Positions 9,604 to 20,512 of a DNA stretch of 64,000 nt are shown here, piece after piece. The translations under genes were made by a program, and so were the position numbers. The notes beneath the pieces are model-generated. The model ran no database searches. It was not told where the DNA came from and saw nothing but the letters and a program-made list of their open reading frames with translations. The first letter of the stretch is position 1; every line of letters begins with the position of its first letter. The stretch is from Isoetes taiwanensis (taxonomy: Eukaryota > Streptophyta > Lycopodiopsida > Isoetales > Isoetaceae), in contig JAJEKV010000030.1 in the NCBI GenBank assembly GCA_021234155.1, forward strand, positions 10,176,526 through 10,240,525, in the 5' to 3' direction.

Positions 9604-10056
9604 CAGAAATTTCGCTTAACGTGTTTTGCAATGCATGGTTGTTTCTAAATGGGGAATCTTTTCTCCCGCGCATATCTAGCCATGGTACCTTCCCCGACAC
9701 CGCCGTTTTAATGATATTCCACCGAGTTGCGGCATTAAATGACATTCCTTCTTTTCACGCCCGTCGACCATTAATGTGCGTCCTTTCGCCAGCTGTCACA
9801 TCCTTCTCTTACGTCTCATCTCCACCGTTCATTCCTTCTCCCTTTACCGTTTGGGGACTTAGCCAAAATTTTGCCTTTCAATCGCCTCGCCCATCTGCAG
9901 TAAGGCATCATCAGCGGTTGTTGGTTAAGCCCTCATCATGCCCCTTCGCCTACACTTGCGGCGCCCTAAAACCTTTTTGTCTATCTGCGCCTTCGTCTTC
10001 TGTTCTCTGCTCTCCGCCTTCTCCAGACAGTTCCTTCTGTTCCGATGCTCTTCGCC
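9604..10056 (+). other. Leader region before the extra sense gene
   Basis: Pyrimidine-rich, matched by EA 59,520-59,963. A long plus-strand frame here (9594-10,235) is Ser/Pro/Phe-rich, is not conserved as protein in EA, and is probably spurious. Confidence 0.45.
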
Positions 10057-13030
10057 ATGGCTGCACCAAAATTTCCTATACTTCAAGCTTCTGCTCCAAG
10101 GGATGCGACTCTTTTTTAGTCGTGTCTTTTCGGCGCCCACCTTTTCGCGAGGCCCTTGTTGGAGTCGGGAAGGCGAGGCATACAAGCTTTCTGAATTCTC
10201 TAAATGGGCTCAGGCCCCAAATCTGGAGCAATTGACGCAGTTCATCGCTCACATCGTCAACAGCCCGGACGGACTTGCTACGGTGGTCGATGGCACCACT
10301 ATTTTACTTACTCAGCCCTTGATTTCTGAGGTATTCCGTATTCCTTAGCAAAAACCTTCTGTATCTTGGGCTGCTTTTACGGGACATGGGCGTCACTTTC
10401 GGTTCGGTGCTCACCTTATCGGCCAACCAGCATCGCCTCACAAATATTGCCAAGTCACATGACACTTTTGTGAAGCTTCTGTGGCGCAAATTCCTTGGGT
10501 ATTCTATCAAGAACACCCATATCAATAAGCCGTTCTATAATATGGTGATCACTGCCATCCGCTCCAATCTCCATATTGATTGGCCCCAGCTGTTATTCTA
10601 CCGCCTCCTTCATGAAGTCGACCGCATTCGGGCTGCCCCCTCCTCTGGACATGAAGCCTCAGTGGGTGGCCATCTCCAAGCACTCATCCGTCATTATCTT
10701 CCTGTTCCTGAGACCCCTTCAACTTCTCATGCCTCCACTCGCGATCTCACGCATTCCGGCGTCAAAACCAACAGGCTGAACCTTCACGCCCGACTTCCCC
10801 TGGTCATGTTCAAAACCAGACCACGCATGTCACTGTCTCCTCTTCCTCCACTGAAGCCACGCCTTCCACTTCCTGTCATGTCTCCCAACAATCTCAGACA
10901 AGGCAACAACAGGGCCCTGCACCTCCAAATCCTCGCCAGCTTCTGTACCAATTCCAGCAGGATGTTCACGCTGCTGCCCTACAGTTACAAGCATCACAGG
11001 ACGCTCTCATGAATGGTGTTCAAGCGTCCCTGGAGGCTTCCGATGCAGTTCAACGAGACCTTCAAGCTGCAACTGCACAAGTTCAAACTTTGGAGGCCAA
11101 ACTTCAAGAAAAGCACGCGGCTCTATTACAGGCCCGTGTAGATCTCAAAAATGCTCAGGATCAGACCAACCTGCTTGAAGATCAACAGGCTCAGCTCCAA
11201 ACCACAATTCAGGACTTGTTGGAGCAGAACAAGACAAAAGATACCCTCCTGGGTGACAAGGAGAAAGACATTGCTAAGCTAGACACCTTGTACAAGGAGC
11301 TTTCTCGCAATTACCGCACTCAAGTTCATGACCTTACTGAGCGTGATGCTAGACTCACCTCCCTCAAAGCTCAGCTTTCCATGCTGACCAATCAGCTAAC
11401 GACCATCCAGGATCAGCTTTCGGAGGCTCAGAAACAGAAGGTCATCGATGACGCGGAAATTGCCACGCTTCGTCTTAATACTCCCGGGCAATCTTCTTCC
11501 CATGCCACGCGTCCTATTAAACGGGTCCGTGATCAGTCCCATCTTCTGTTCGAAAAAAAGAACCGGATCCGTGACCTTGAACATCAGCTTCAGCAAGCTG
11601 TTTAATCTGCTGAAGAAGCCCAAAACAAACAGGAGGGATATATCGACATTGCTACCAACATTCCTGTGGACTTCTCTACTCCTTCCAGCTATCTTGACTA
11701 TGTGGTGGCCCGACGGCACCGTTTCCTTTTGAAGTGGTACGCGGCCAATGGCAATGTTCATCAACAGCCACTCAAAAGTGCGGATTTCCTTCGGATCTGG
11801 CCGGATCTTTCTGTCGAAGACAAGGGTTTATTTTGTGCACTCTTAGTCTTTGATCAGCTCAATTCTGAAGATCCCGACTTGGTCATTTTCCGTGTTGTTC
11901 AGCCAATGGCTTATGTTTTTCATGACTTCTACCTGGCGGATCTCCATGATAAATTCCGAGATGAGGCCCATTGTGTTTTTCGAGGCAACTCCAATGCTAC
12001 TTGGTTGTTATCACCAACCAACCCATATTTCAAGGATCCTGCTCAGTCTCAGACTTTTGAACAGGAGTACATGCCGGAACTTGCTCAGCACTTACCTCTG
12101 TGGCAGGCTGAAACATTGGAACAGGTAAACAAAAATTTGGCGCATCCTGACGATCTTGAGTTTGCCCAAATTTATATGCAGCACTTGGGAGGCTACAATC
12201 AACTACGTGGCCTTCTGGAAAGTAAGACCATCCCAACAGGATGGGTAAATCCTCCTGTCTATCAACTACTCTCTACTTCAGAGTGGGACTGGTGTCGTGC
12301 TCTTGATCAGAATCTTGTTCGAGAATTTAGGGACATGGCTCTGCAACCCACGCACACGGGCATGCTTCCCTCTCCATATGCTTCCTTAGGAGTCCCCCCA
12401 TGCCCACGGTTCCTCTCTTCTGACTGGCGTCTTCCCTTTTGGACGAAGGTCATGGATGGCTTATTTGGTCGACTCCCCTCGGATCTCGGCCGGATCTCGG
12501 TGGGATCCCGATTTGTCGATGCGGCTCCAATTGGGAGGATAATGCCACCTTGGACACTACTGAGAATTGGATCTATATCGCTAATGAGCGTGGTTGGCAA
12601 CGGCCTGCTGATGCTCTTCATGGTCTTGATACCTTCTTGCAGAATGCCGCCACCTCCCCAGACCCTTCAGTTCACCGTCAAGCTGGTTTCTGTGCTGCTC
12701 TCAGATGCATCCTGGTAAGCTCTTTAAATCGGCAGCATCAATCTTTTCGCAATCCGAATACGGCGTCGGTTTTCCGGTCTCCGGACCTGCCTTCTCATGG
12801 AGTGCGGTTTGTTCGCCGGACGCATTGCGCCTGGAAGACATGGCGCTCTCACTTCCCTCATTGATGCCGATCCGCCCTTGGGCTCCAACACTCTGGCGCA
12901 CTTCAAACCGCCCGGGACCTCATTTGCCATTACCATAATGGCAGAGCGTCCTCATTCCCATGAGGATCACTTCGAGGCTTTGCTGGTTTCAGCCCTCGGG
13001 CACTTCCTCCTTTTCTTGGTGAGTGTCGTT
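10057..13030 (+). pseudogene. Extra 3' gene of E1: N-domain, coiled coil, C-domain
   Basis: The ATG at 10,057 (gccATGGCTGC) opens MAAPKFPILQASAP, matched by MAAPPKFPQLQAYAP in EA. Conserved segments follow in several frames: an N-domain (YKLSEFSKWAQAP; HRLTNIAKSHDTFVKLLWRK; THINKPFYNMVI; IDWPQLLFYRLLHE), a coiled coil (intact 198-codon frame 11,009-11,605), and a C-domain (FLRIWPDLSVEDKG; DPDLVIFRVVQPM; FAQIYMQHLGGYN) that continues as broken frames nearly to the polypurine tract. Total about 950-1000 codons before decay. It sits where Athila-type elements carry an env-like gene, but I see no signal peptide or transmembrane helix. The N-domain vaguely recalls plant transposon ORF domains. Function unknown. 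Confidence 0.7.
11009..11605 (+). CDS. Intact coiled-coil segment of the E1 extra gene
   Basis: A 198-residue open frame made almost wholly of heptad-like Leu/Gln/Glu/Lys sequence (LQAATAQVQTLEAKLQ; LLEDQQAQLQTTIQDLLEQ; LKAQLSMLTNQLTTIQDQL) and ending LEHQLQQAV. It is the internal coiled-coil part of the gene above, not a separate gene; its ATG is internal. The EA copy at 60,928-61,287 is shorter, ending at a stop after about 119 residues. A rod of this length suggests oligomerisation of the product. Confidence 0.6.
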   Translation: MNGVQASLEASDAVQRDLQAATAQVQTLEAKLQEKHAALLQARVDLKNAQDQTNLLEDQQAQLQTTIQDLLEQNKTKDTLLGDKEKDIAKLDTLYKELSRNYRTQVHDLTERDARLTSLKAQLSMLTNQLTTIQDQLSEAQKQKVIDDAEIATLRLNTPGQSSSHATRPIKRVRDQSHLLFEKKNRIRDLEHQLQQAV

Positions 13031-13041
13031 TGGTGGGGAAG
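13028..13041 (+). promoter_or_regulatory. Polypurine tract of E1
   Basis: The stretch gtttggtggggaag immediately precedes the LTR start TGTTAGTCC at 13,042. EA has the same tract before its 3' LTR. Confidence 0.75.
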
Positions 13042-13619
13042 TGTTAGTCCTATGCCTCTGGTACGGGACTATTCATGCATCTGACGGACCAGGTCAAGGC
13101 CAAGGATCCACAACGAGGCGAATTCAGTCGTCAAAGGCTCGGCGAAGACCAAGCGGACCCACATGAGACCACGCTGGCGTCAACAAAGGCGGCGCTTTCG
13201 GACAAGTGTGACGTCACGCCGCGTCGTACCGTCAGCGATGATTTCAGGCTTTTCAAGAGGCACCCCGGCATTCCACAGAATCGGGCCTCCTTCCGAGTCG
13301 GCACGAAATCGGTCCGAGTGTCTATATTGGGCCAAAGGCCATTGTACTATATATATGAGTAGAGCTAGCACATGAGTTTTTAGATGAGTTTTGAGTCTTG
13401 TCTCAGTTCAGTTTTCTCTCGATTGCGAGAGCTCATGTATTTTCATTGACATCAAGGAAGCTTATTATTGTGATCTCATTGTTCTTGTTGTTTTCTTTTC
13501 TCTTTTTCTAGTTCTTTCTTGCAAATCAAAGCGTGACATAGCTCGGATTCTCCTCTGTTAGATCCAAGGGTCCTCCACAGAGGGTTGTCTTGCGGGAGTT
13601 CGAACCCGCACCCCAAAGC
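13042..13619 (+). repeat. 3' LTR of E1
   Basis: Starts TGTTAGTCC after the polypurine tract and is collinear with both EA LTRs. It has the shared GGACCAGGTCAAGGCCAAGG segment, a TATA box (ctatatatatgag, 13,348-13,360), the small hairpin CTCTCGATTGCGAGAG (13,417-13,432) and the U5 end. The 3' limit (…ccccaaag) is by alignment to …ccccaaaca in EA. Confidence 0.85.
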
Positions 13620-14137
13620 GATTCGGGTGTTGACCAGTTCAGCCAGCCCGATTTGTTTCAAGCAGGAGCTAAAGAGTAAGGTAAAAGCTTGATACCCAAG
13701 AACCTGTATTATTTAATCTCAGAAATTTTCTCTTGGCAGTGGTAACTGGTTTCAAATCTTCGCTTCATTTTTATCATGCGAGTCTTTTGGTCTTTGGCAC
13801 ATTGAAAGTTTATGAGGTAGAACACCCAGCTTGCATTTATTCTTTTACACATTTTCCAGCACCGTGTAATATATTTGAAGAAAGGAGAAGCAAATATATA
13901 CAAGACTGGTTCGTGGCTTATCCTTTTTTTTTTCCTGCCGTTAAAACATTTGTTCACAGTATTGGCATAGATATCATAAACTGGTAATGATTTTCGTTTA
14001 GAGCTAAGAGCATAAAAGGGTATGTATGCCTCAGCCATGTATGTGTTTGCTCAATATTCTTAGGTCGAGGTTTGCATTGACAACTTCATACAAAGGATAA
14101 TACTGCTCCTTGCTTTCTTTTTAAAGGTAACTCTCTT
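13620..14137. other. No gene recognised
   Basis: Flanking DNA of E1. Short frames only, no motif. Confidence 0.5.
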
Positions 14138-14344
14138 TCATTTCCCGTCATCTGATCTGATAGCAAGGTAAAGTAGGTGAAAATATTGTGATTTTGTGAT
14201 TTTGTAAAAATTTTGTGATTTTGGGGAAGGCGATGGAGGAGGTGGGGATTTGTAGACATAAGGAGGTGGTGCCGAGGGAAATGGAGGTGGAGGCAAAGGT
14301 GATACGGGAGGGGGTGATTTATAGACATATGGAGGTGGTGACAT
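14138..14344 (-). pseudogene. Extensin-like (hydroxyproline-rich glycoprotein) fragment
   Basis: The first 41 residues of the minus-strand frame carry SPPPYVYKSPPP twice, separated by short Pro/Ser runs. Ser-Pro(3-5) with YVYK is the extensin repeat; these are secreted plant wall proteins cross-linked through Tyr. The rest of the frame is not extensin-like, and a short ATTTTGTG tandem repeat (about 14,187-14,222) follows. No signal peptide or full repeat array is present, so it is a small fragment of a gene or captured exon. Confidence 0.65.
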
Positions 14345-15091
14345 ACTTGGTAAACATTTTTTTGGTTTTCATATTGATTCTATAAAATCCTAAGTAAGTT
14401 AGTGTTGCCGGGGCAGAATTTCAAAGACATTTATTCATTTGCAAACTGAGTTTGGATTCCTGCACGAATACCTACAGCGGCTAAAGTCCAGTACTAATTT
14501 TTGCAAAATCATTGGTAAGATCTCTGTACATTTCATTACTATTCAATTGGATGCTGCGAAATCATAAATAAAATCTCTGCACATTTCATTTACTATTCAA
14601 GTGGATGGCTTGGCCAAATATATTTAGGGTTCTTGACAAATTACTGTCAAACCCAATTTAAACAGTGTTGTTACTTTGTGCATTTATATGTCAGAAGTGG
14701 CCATGCCATTGAATATACCCCACTTTAATAGTAATGAAGTTCGTGGTTCTTGAAGATCTACATGTAGAGTAGTTCCAATTTAGTATAGCAATGCTTGAAT
14801 GATCAGGAGGAAACCTAAAGCATGAGAGCATGTGTGATGTGCTCCGTTCTATTTTGTTCTTCTATAGCTGAATATGGTTGATGCTGAAGGACCCATGTGC
14901 TCAAAGAATGACAAACAGAGATGGCTTTCATTTATTTTCTTTGATGTACAAGTTAGACTGAAGGAGGACGTTGACTTACAAGCTGTTACAGTTGGTTTTT
15001 CATTCTATGAGGGTTCTTAGCATCTATTTGGATCAAAGGATTTGCAGGACTATGGGCAACATAGGGCAAAGAAGGTACCATCTGATCAATC
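14345..15091. other. No gene recognised
   Basis: AT-rich intergenic or intronic sequence. The last part may hold decayed upstream exons of the kinase pseudogene, but I could not identify them. Confidence 0.4.
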
Positions 15092-15451
15092 GGAGTGCAA
15101 AGAATTGCATGTATCTAGGACCAGAGTGGAATAATGGCTGCAGAAACTGGAACATATGGTTGGATGGCTCCAAATGTACTTTTTACTTATTTTATATTTT
15201 CTTCATATTCATCATTGCTACAACATATGTGGTTTTACTTTCAGGTCATTGAGAACAAGCCATATGATAACAATCTGATATCTTCAATCTTAGAACAATG
15301 GTATGGGAGCTTTTAACTGGGGGGTACTATTATGAGTGCTTGCATGGGCTTTCTAGATTCATGTCTGGATTGACATGTGCCTCTTTGATCTTTGCAGCTT
15401 CCATATGATTTTTTGAGTCCCTTACAGGCTGCTATAGTAGTTGTCCAAAAG
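15092..15451 (+). pseudogene. Raf-like (ACT-domain STY type) protein kinase pseudogene, three exon remnants
   Basis: Exon A (15,092-15,175) reads GVQRIACI, a stop, then DQSGIMAAETGTYGWMAPN: activation loop and subdomain VIII of plant Raf-like kinases (usual ETGTYRWMAPEV). A GT…CAG intron leads to exon B (from 15,245), VIENKPYDN, with VWELLTGG recoverable after a frameshift near 15,298. Another intron ends TTTGCAG before exon C (15,398-15,451), LPYDFLSPLQAAIVVVQK, followed by a GT donor. The HRD and DFG exons are not found upstream. Stops, a frameshift and a changed APE motif (APN) show it is dead. Introns mean it is not a processed copy. Confidence 0.8.
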
Positions 15452-17463
15452 GTACCTTTAATATCTTTCTGACTCATCAATTTGGCACAGAAGTTGTCTT
15501 ACGGGGCAGAATATCAACATCAAGTAGTACATTAAATGACTCGAGATCTCTGTGAAGAAAATGATACCCACAATCCTCGCGAAGCTACAGAAGCCCTTCA
15601 GCAGCTATTCTCTGCATTATTTCCATTCTTGATTCCCTGCCTTTTGTGAGCTTTGAAGCAGGCTATGCAAGTTTCTGTTACACATATATTCATATACTAG
15701 AACCTGGGCATTTTCATCTTATAGGGCAGGATGTTTCTTAAACTATTTGCTACTCCATATTCTCTGCATAAGCTTAGGCTATCCAAGTTTTCTTGATGCA
15801 GGCTCATTTTCTTTATGCAAAATGCAAATACTGAAATTATTGTTATTTGTCTATTGTAATGTGCCCTCCTAGGAATCAATGGCTTCTAAACTGTGAAGGG
15901 ACAATTAGGGACAATTTCACTTTCGTACATGTGTAATTGAGTGCAGATGCCACGTGGATGTATATAAAAGTATATTGCGAGGTATATATTGAAAGCTATC
16001 ATGCAATAGCTCTAATGCAAACGAAATATTGGGATTAGACCTCAAGCATGAAATCTCTATATCAATATAGGCTTGCTTCAGGTGCCCAGAAAACAATAAA
16101 CAACTATTGCCTTTGCTTGTGGGGTTGTAAAGACCATTTTTTTGTTCCATTAAGGAACAATGGAAGTCGAATAGTTGTAGGTTCCAACCCAATTATTGCA
16201 TGTTTGTTAATGACATGCAAAACACTTGATTGGAGTGACTGAAATAATTGCTAAATTCAACGAGACGATATTGCAGTACCATTTTACATAACCATTGACG
16301 TTACATAATTATTGCCTCTTGGAAAATACATCCTGCCAAGAGTCCCACGGTTCCTTTCCTATAGTGATCATCCCTTTGCAAAACATTGATTATATAGCTT
16401 ATAAAATGATGATCACTACAACTATTTGTAAGAGGCATTTTACACACTGTTGTATAAAATGGATGGTTTCTTTAACATTTTGCATTTGTTGCAATAGAAA
16501 AAGAATGTCAACTAACAATGTAGGCCATTATCCCCGAATAGCAATGATGGTTGTGAATAGCAATGAACTCAAACCTTTTGCCCCGTCCTAACCATGAAAT
16601 TAAAATGGATGATATTGTTAACATTGTTCTCTCTGGTTTGGAATATCCAAATTAAAAATTTAATAACTTTTTTGCCAATCACACATTCTAAAGGCAGATT
16701 TTTGTGGCACAAAGGCGTCTGTATTTCTAGAATTAAGTACATAAACTTGAAAAATGTGTTGATGTAATAATATGACGCCACATTTAAATAGATAAAACAT
16801 TGGGGTTATCAAACCCAGATCCAACATAAAAATGGTTTGAAAAAAGTATGGATTCCCTTTTGTTCCAATTTTATTTGGATTGACACTCTCGATGATACAT
16901 GGAAATTGATGGTTTGTTTAATTATAGTTGGTGCAAGTGTTTCTTTAACATTGAACACCAGTAATAAGTGCAACACATAAGAGATAGGGAAATAAATTAG
17001 TTGTTTAAATTGCTCAGGGTCCTCGATCCTTATAAGACAAATACAATGCTTAAAAGAAAGAAAAACAACTGTACTAAGTATGACATTGGCTTCAAGTAGA
17101 TAGGTAAGTTGGTCAACCAGTAACTTCAATCATCAAACACGTTGTAACATTTTTTCCCTATTTGATGAATGCACATGGGTCATGAAGTTTTTATGAGTCC
17201 CAGTAGGCAACACGCTAGGGCGATGGGAATCTGCCTTCAGCTTTGGCTTATACACAACTTTTCCCTTTTTATAAGATGATTTTTATACATATATTTGAAA
17301 TTTTTTATTGACATTTACTTCTGCTTTATGCAATTTATACACAACAATTAGCAAACTATGGCGAAGGCAATCTTAAAAAAAAGATTTTGGATTAATATAC
17401 TTTTGCCTAGGGTTGAGTATCTACATAAATACACAACCCAAACTTATATGCGTTCAAACTTAC
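15452..17463. other. No gene recognised
   Basis: AT-rich. A fragment around 15,560-15,640 could be a further decayed kinase exon but is too weak to call. Remaining frames are short and without motif. Confidence 0.45.
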
Positions 17464-17491
17464 GTGGCAACGTCGGGCACGCGTTTACTAG
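17464..17491 (+). mobile_element. Helitron 3' terminus, nested
   Basis: Reads acgtggcaacgtcgggcac then gcgtttaCTAG: a decayed terminal hairpin followed by CTAG, as at Helitron 3' ends. It cuts directly into the conserved coding sequence of another Helitron copy that begins at 17,492. Confidence 0.5.
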
Positions 17492-17960
17492 ATCTTTATA
17501 TGTTGGAGAAGTGAAGATATCACGGGAACATCCAACAAAGTACAACATTAGATCCTTGGTGATGTGCACCATGTGGAGATGCATATTTGAAGTTCCATCA
17601 TGAACTAAAGTACGCCAGGACACAATTTTGTGTTTTCCATTTCTGTACCTATTTTTTGTTGATGTACTTAACTACTTCTAAGGGTGACATTTTGAGCATA
17701 AGTTTTGGATTTGTCTTTTCCAAATTTTCAACTTTAGAGGTAGATCTAACAACCTTCCACATTCCTTATAAAGCATTGTTTTCTCTACTAAAATCTATAA
17801 ATGCAACGTTAATACATTGATGATGCTATCATTAGACAATTTCAATAACAAAAATAATTACAAAAGCAAATAATGTCCATTCTTGCGAATGTCGAAGTTT
17901 GCACATATAAAACATTAAAGTAGAAGTAAAAACACATGCCAAGATATACACGTTTACTAG
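17492..17960 (+). mobile_element. Helitron 3'-end fragment
   Basis: Collinear with 24,305-24,793 of the Helitron below. It starts with the C-terminal peptide GEVKISREHPTKYNIRSLVM…EVPS plus stop, followed by shared non-coding sequence (ttccttataaagcattgttttctc; aataacaaaaataattacaaaagcaa) and ends cacgtttaCTAG before T. Its 5' part was removed or separated by the nested Helitron ending at 17,491. Confidence 0.7.
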
Positions 17961-20512
17961 TCCACTTACTTAAAAAGTTTTTGGGGGTTTTGGCTGATGC
18001 CAGTGTGCCCTTTTCAGGGTGTGACTTTTGAAAGAAAAAAACGATTTTCCGGCAAAAGCTTCCTTTTTTCGGCATTCTTATCCCCTTTTCCCTAAATTTT
18101 GATTCAAAATAATGATAGGTATGAAAATTTGGATTGGAACAGATGAGCACCTACAATCTAGGGCGGTGATATGCGTTGATGATGGGCCACTGTGTTCAAT
18201 GCGAAACGGCCTTCTTCCTTAGGGTTTGTGCTACAAAAGTCCTTTATCAAGATGTTTGCATTCGGCTGAAGGAATCATTGGAGTTACCAGGGTGTGCTTA
18301 GAGCTTGGAGACGCAGGTTTCAGATTATCAAGGTGTCCATTGCTGTTGGCTGGCGCAGCAGGTAGCATTCTAATACTCTAAATCCGCTGCATCTTATCTG
18401 TCTTCCATAGACTTCATCTCTTGCATTTTTCAGATTCAGATGAGCATTTGTTTGATCCAATCAAGCCTTTATTTGAAGCTGAGCATTTGTTGCTGCCATA
18501 GCCTGGCCCCGATTTTTTTTTGTGAGAAGGTTAATTTCCATAAGTTAGGGGTTTTTTATCTTCTTTCTTTTGGAGCTCTGCTAAGAAAAAAGCTCCACCC
18601 AGTAGAGCTATTTGCATGATATGGCGATGGAGGCCTGTTAAATCTTTGATTCCATCTTCCTCCCCCGCTGTAATAAGAAGGCATAGGGCTAGAAGTAGCG
18701 CTCTATTTATAATCTCTGTAATAAGCTGTAGTTTATGCAGATGGCTGTGCCGGAGTTGGATGATTATGCGACCTCCTCAGCTCTATGGAAGAAGGTATGC
18801 TCCAAGAATTTTTCTCTGCTGCCATTCTTTTCCGGCCATTTTTGCTGCTCTGCTTATTCTTCCCAAATCCATGCCTCTGCAATTTGGAGTAGCTATTTCA
18901 TGAATCCCGCCTAGATCTTCATCTGGGCTGTCGAAATAAGCTCAGATTTCTCCTTTTTGATTTGTTTGCTTCCTTTCACTCTTTTGGATCTGTCTGCCCC
19001 TTCCGCCAGAGAAAGCTTGTTTTAAATACCACCCATTGCAACAGCCTGGAACAACATGCACGGAGAAGATCAGGAAAATCCGAGATGGTCTGATTTTGCC
19101 CTGTTTGGTTGGTTTCTGTTGTTTCAGTTTTGCCTTGTTTGGTTTTGTTGTTTCGATATTTGCCCTGTTTCTAATCTACAAATATTTTAATTAACTAAAG
19201 GTTCTAATCTCAAGATATTTTCTTAGATAGTTGAGCTGCCCAAATATAGTTCAACACATGCATCATGAAGAATTTAACACTGTATTTGTTTATTGTTGTA
19301 TTATTGATTGAACTTATTCTAGCATTATTAATTGTTTGTGTTGTTGATGTAGGGCATCAAATTCTAGCTCAAAACACACATACCAAGTGAAGCCAAGGTG
19401 GTTTATTGTCCATGGAGAAATAATTCAGTTACCTTAAAATAATTGTTACCACTTTAACATAAGCATGAAATGCCAAACTTAAATTCACAACACAAAGTTG
19501 GTCAAATTTTGTATAAAGAGAGCCTACATAATGTTTTTCATTTAAAAAGGACAAGGTTATAATGGATCGCCAACATGAAAAATGAATTGACTTAAAATGT
19601 TAATGCAGATGGTAGTGGTGAATGTTCCATAAGATTCCTACCCAAAACTTGTGGCACAATTCTTTAGAGACGGCCATGCCTTGCCACTATATGACGATGA
19701 TTTTGATGCATACTTTCAATATTTAGCAGAGGTGGAGGATTGAAAAAGCGAATTGGAAGATGCCGCAGAAAGTGTTGCACTGGGGAATAATGGGATGCAA
19801 GTGAACATTAAGGCTCTGATTTTGGTTTTAAGAGTTCTTGGAGAGGTATGAAATTCTAGGGTTGCTTGGTATTGAGATACGGCCAGAGGCCAAAATTGAG
19901 CTAGATATTGAAAATTTTGCCAGACAAATGCATGCTTGCTTTCGTAAACGCGGTTTTGTGAGTGCCCATAAGTTTGTGGAGGCTAGCTATGTTATTTATG
20001 GAATACCTTATGGAACATGTGGATATTTAGTGTGCATGAATGCTTAAGTTTAAGCATTCTTAAAATAAAAGACCATCTTAAAATTTCACTTTGTTTTACA
20101 CAAATTCAACTTAATTGCTCAATAATTCAACTTAGCCATTAACCCAAAGCACTTTGGGATACTTTGCCTTCATGATGTTTTGGCATATGCATATTAGGCT
20201 TAGCATTATATCTATCTGCACCATTGTGTTTTGGATATCTGATAATATTTAATGTATTCTTTTGTGCTCTGATGTTTATAAGGGATACTCTGCACTTGCA
20301 CTTTGAGGCACAAAATCTTACCACAGTTCTATTCTTGCGCACTTGACAGAGGCGACAAAATCTTAATACGTCAGAGGTGAGTCCTAAGTTCCATCTTAGG
20401 TTTCTTGATTGATGTATGCTTAGATCTTAGTTAATAAGCGTATGCTTAGAATGCATGCCAAATATCCGGTGCAAACATCTAAATTGTACAGATTGCAACA
20501 TACCGTGGTTTT
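17961..20512. other. Interval upstream of the Helitron helicase; no gene recognised
   Basis: The Helitron 5' end (TC…) must be here or inside, but I cannot place it. A 69-codon frame at 19,838-20,047 with preceding broken frames looks protein-like (EILGLLGIEIRPEAKIELDI) but matches nothing I know. Confidence 0.4.

Larger units (their letters stand above)
8262..13619 (+). mobile_element. 3' half of a Ty3/gypsy retroelement (E1)
   Basis: Contains, in order, the integrase catalytic core and C-terminus, an antisense frame, a long extra sense frame, a polypurine tract and an LTR. All are homologous and collinear with EA (52,608-63,486), which serves as a guide. The 5' half is absent: similarity to EA starts abruptly near 8250 at the edge of G1. 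The simplest reading is that G1 inserted into E1 and the rest lies beyond the left window edge. Lineage is probably the Tat/Athila side of the gypsy family, from EA features. Confidence 0.85.

Noticed and set aside
9594-10235. 213-codon plus-strand frame in E1
   Set aside because: Low-complexity Ser/Pro/Phe composition, not conserved as protein in EA, and it runs out of frame over the MAAPKFP start.
13582-13649. Apparent tRNA on the minus strand at the end of the E1 LTR
   Set aside because: A GCGGG…CCCGC stem and a TTCGAA loop suggest a T-arm, but the loop has eight bases, the acceptor does not pair, and the same sequence is simply the U5 end of EA LTRs.
19838-20047. 69-codon frame as a Helitron Rep fragment
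   Set aside because: No HUH or catalytic Tyr motif; left as unrecognised.
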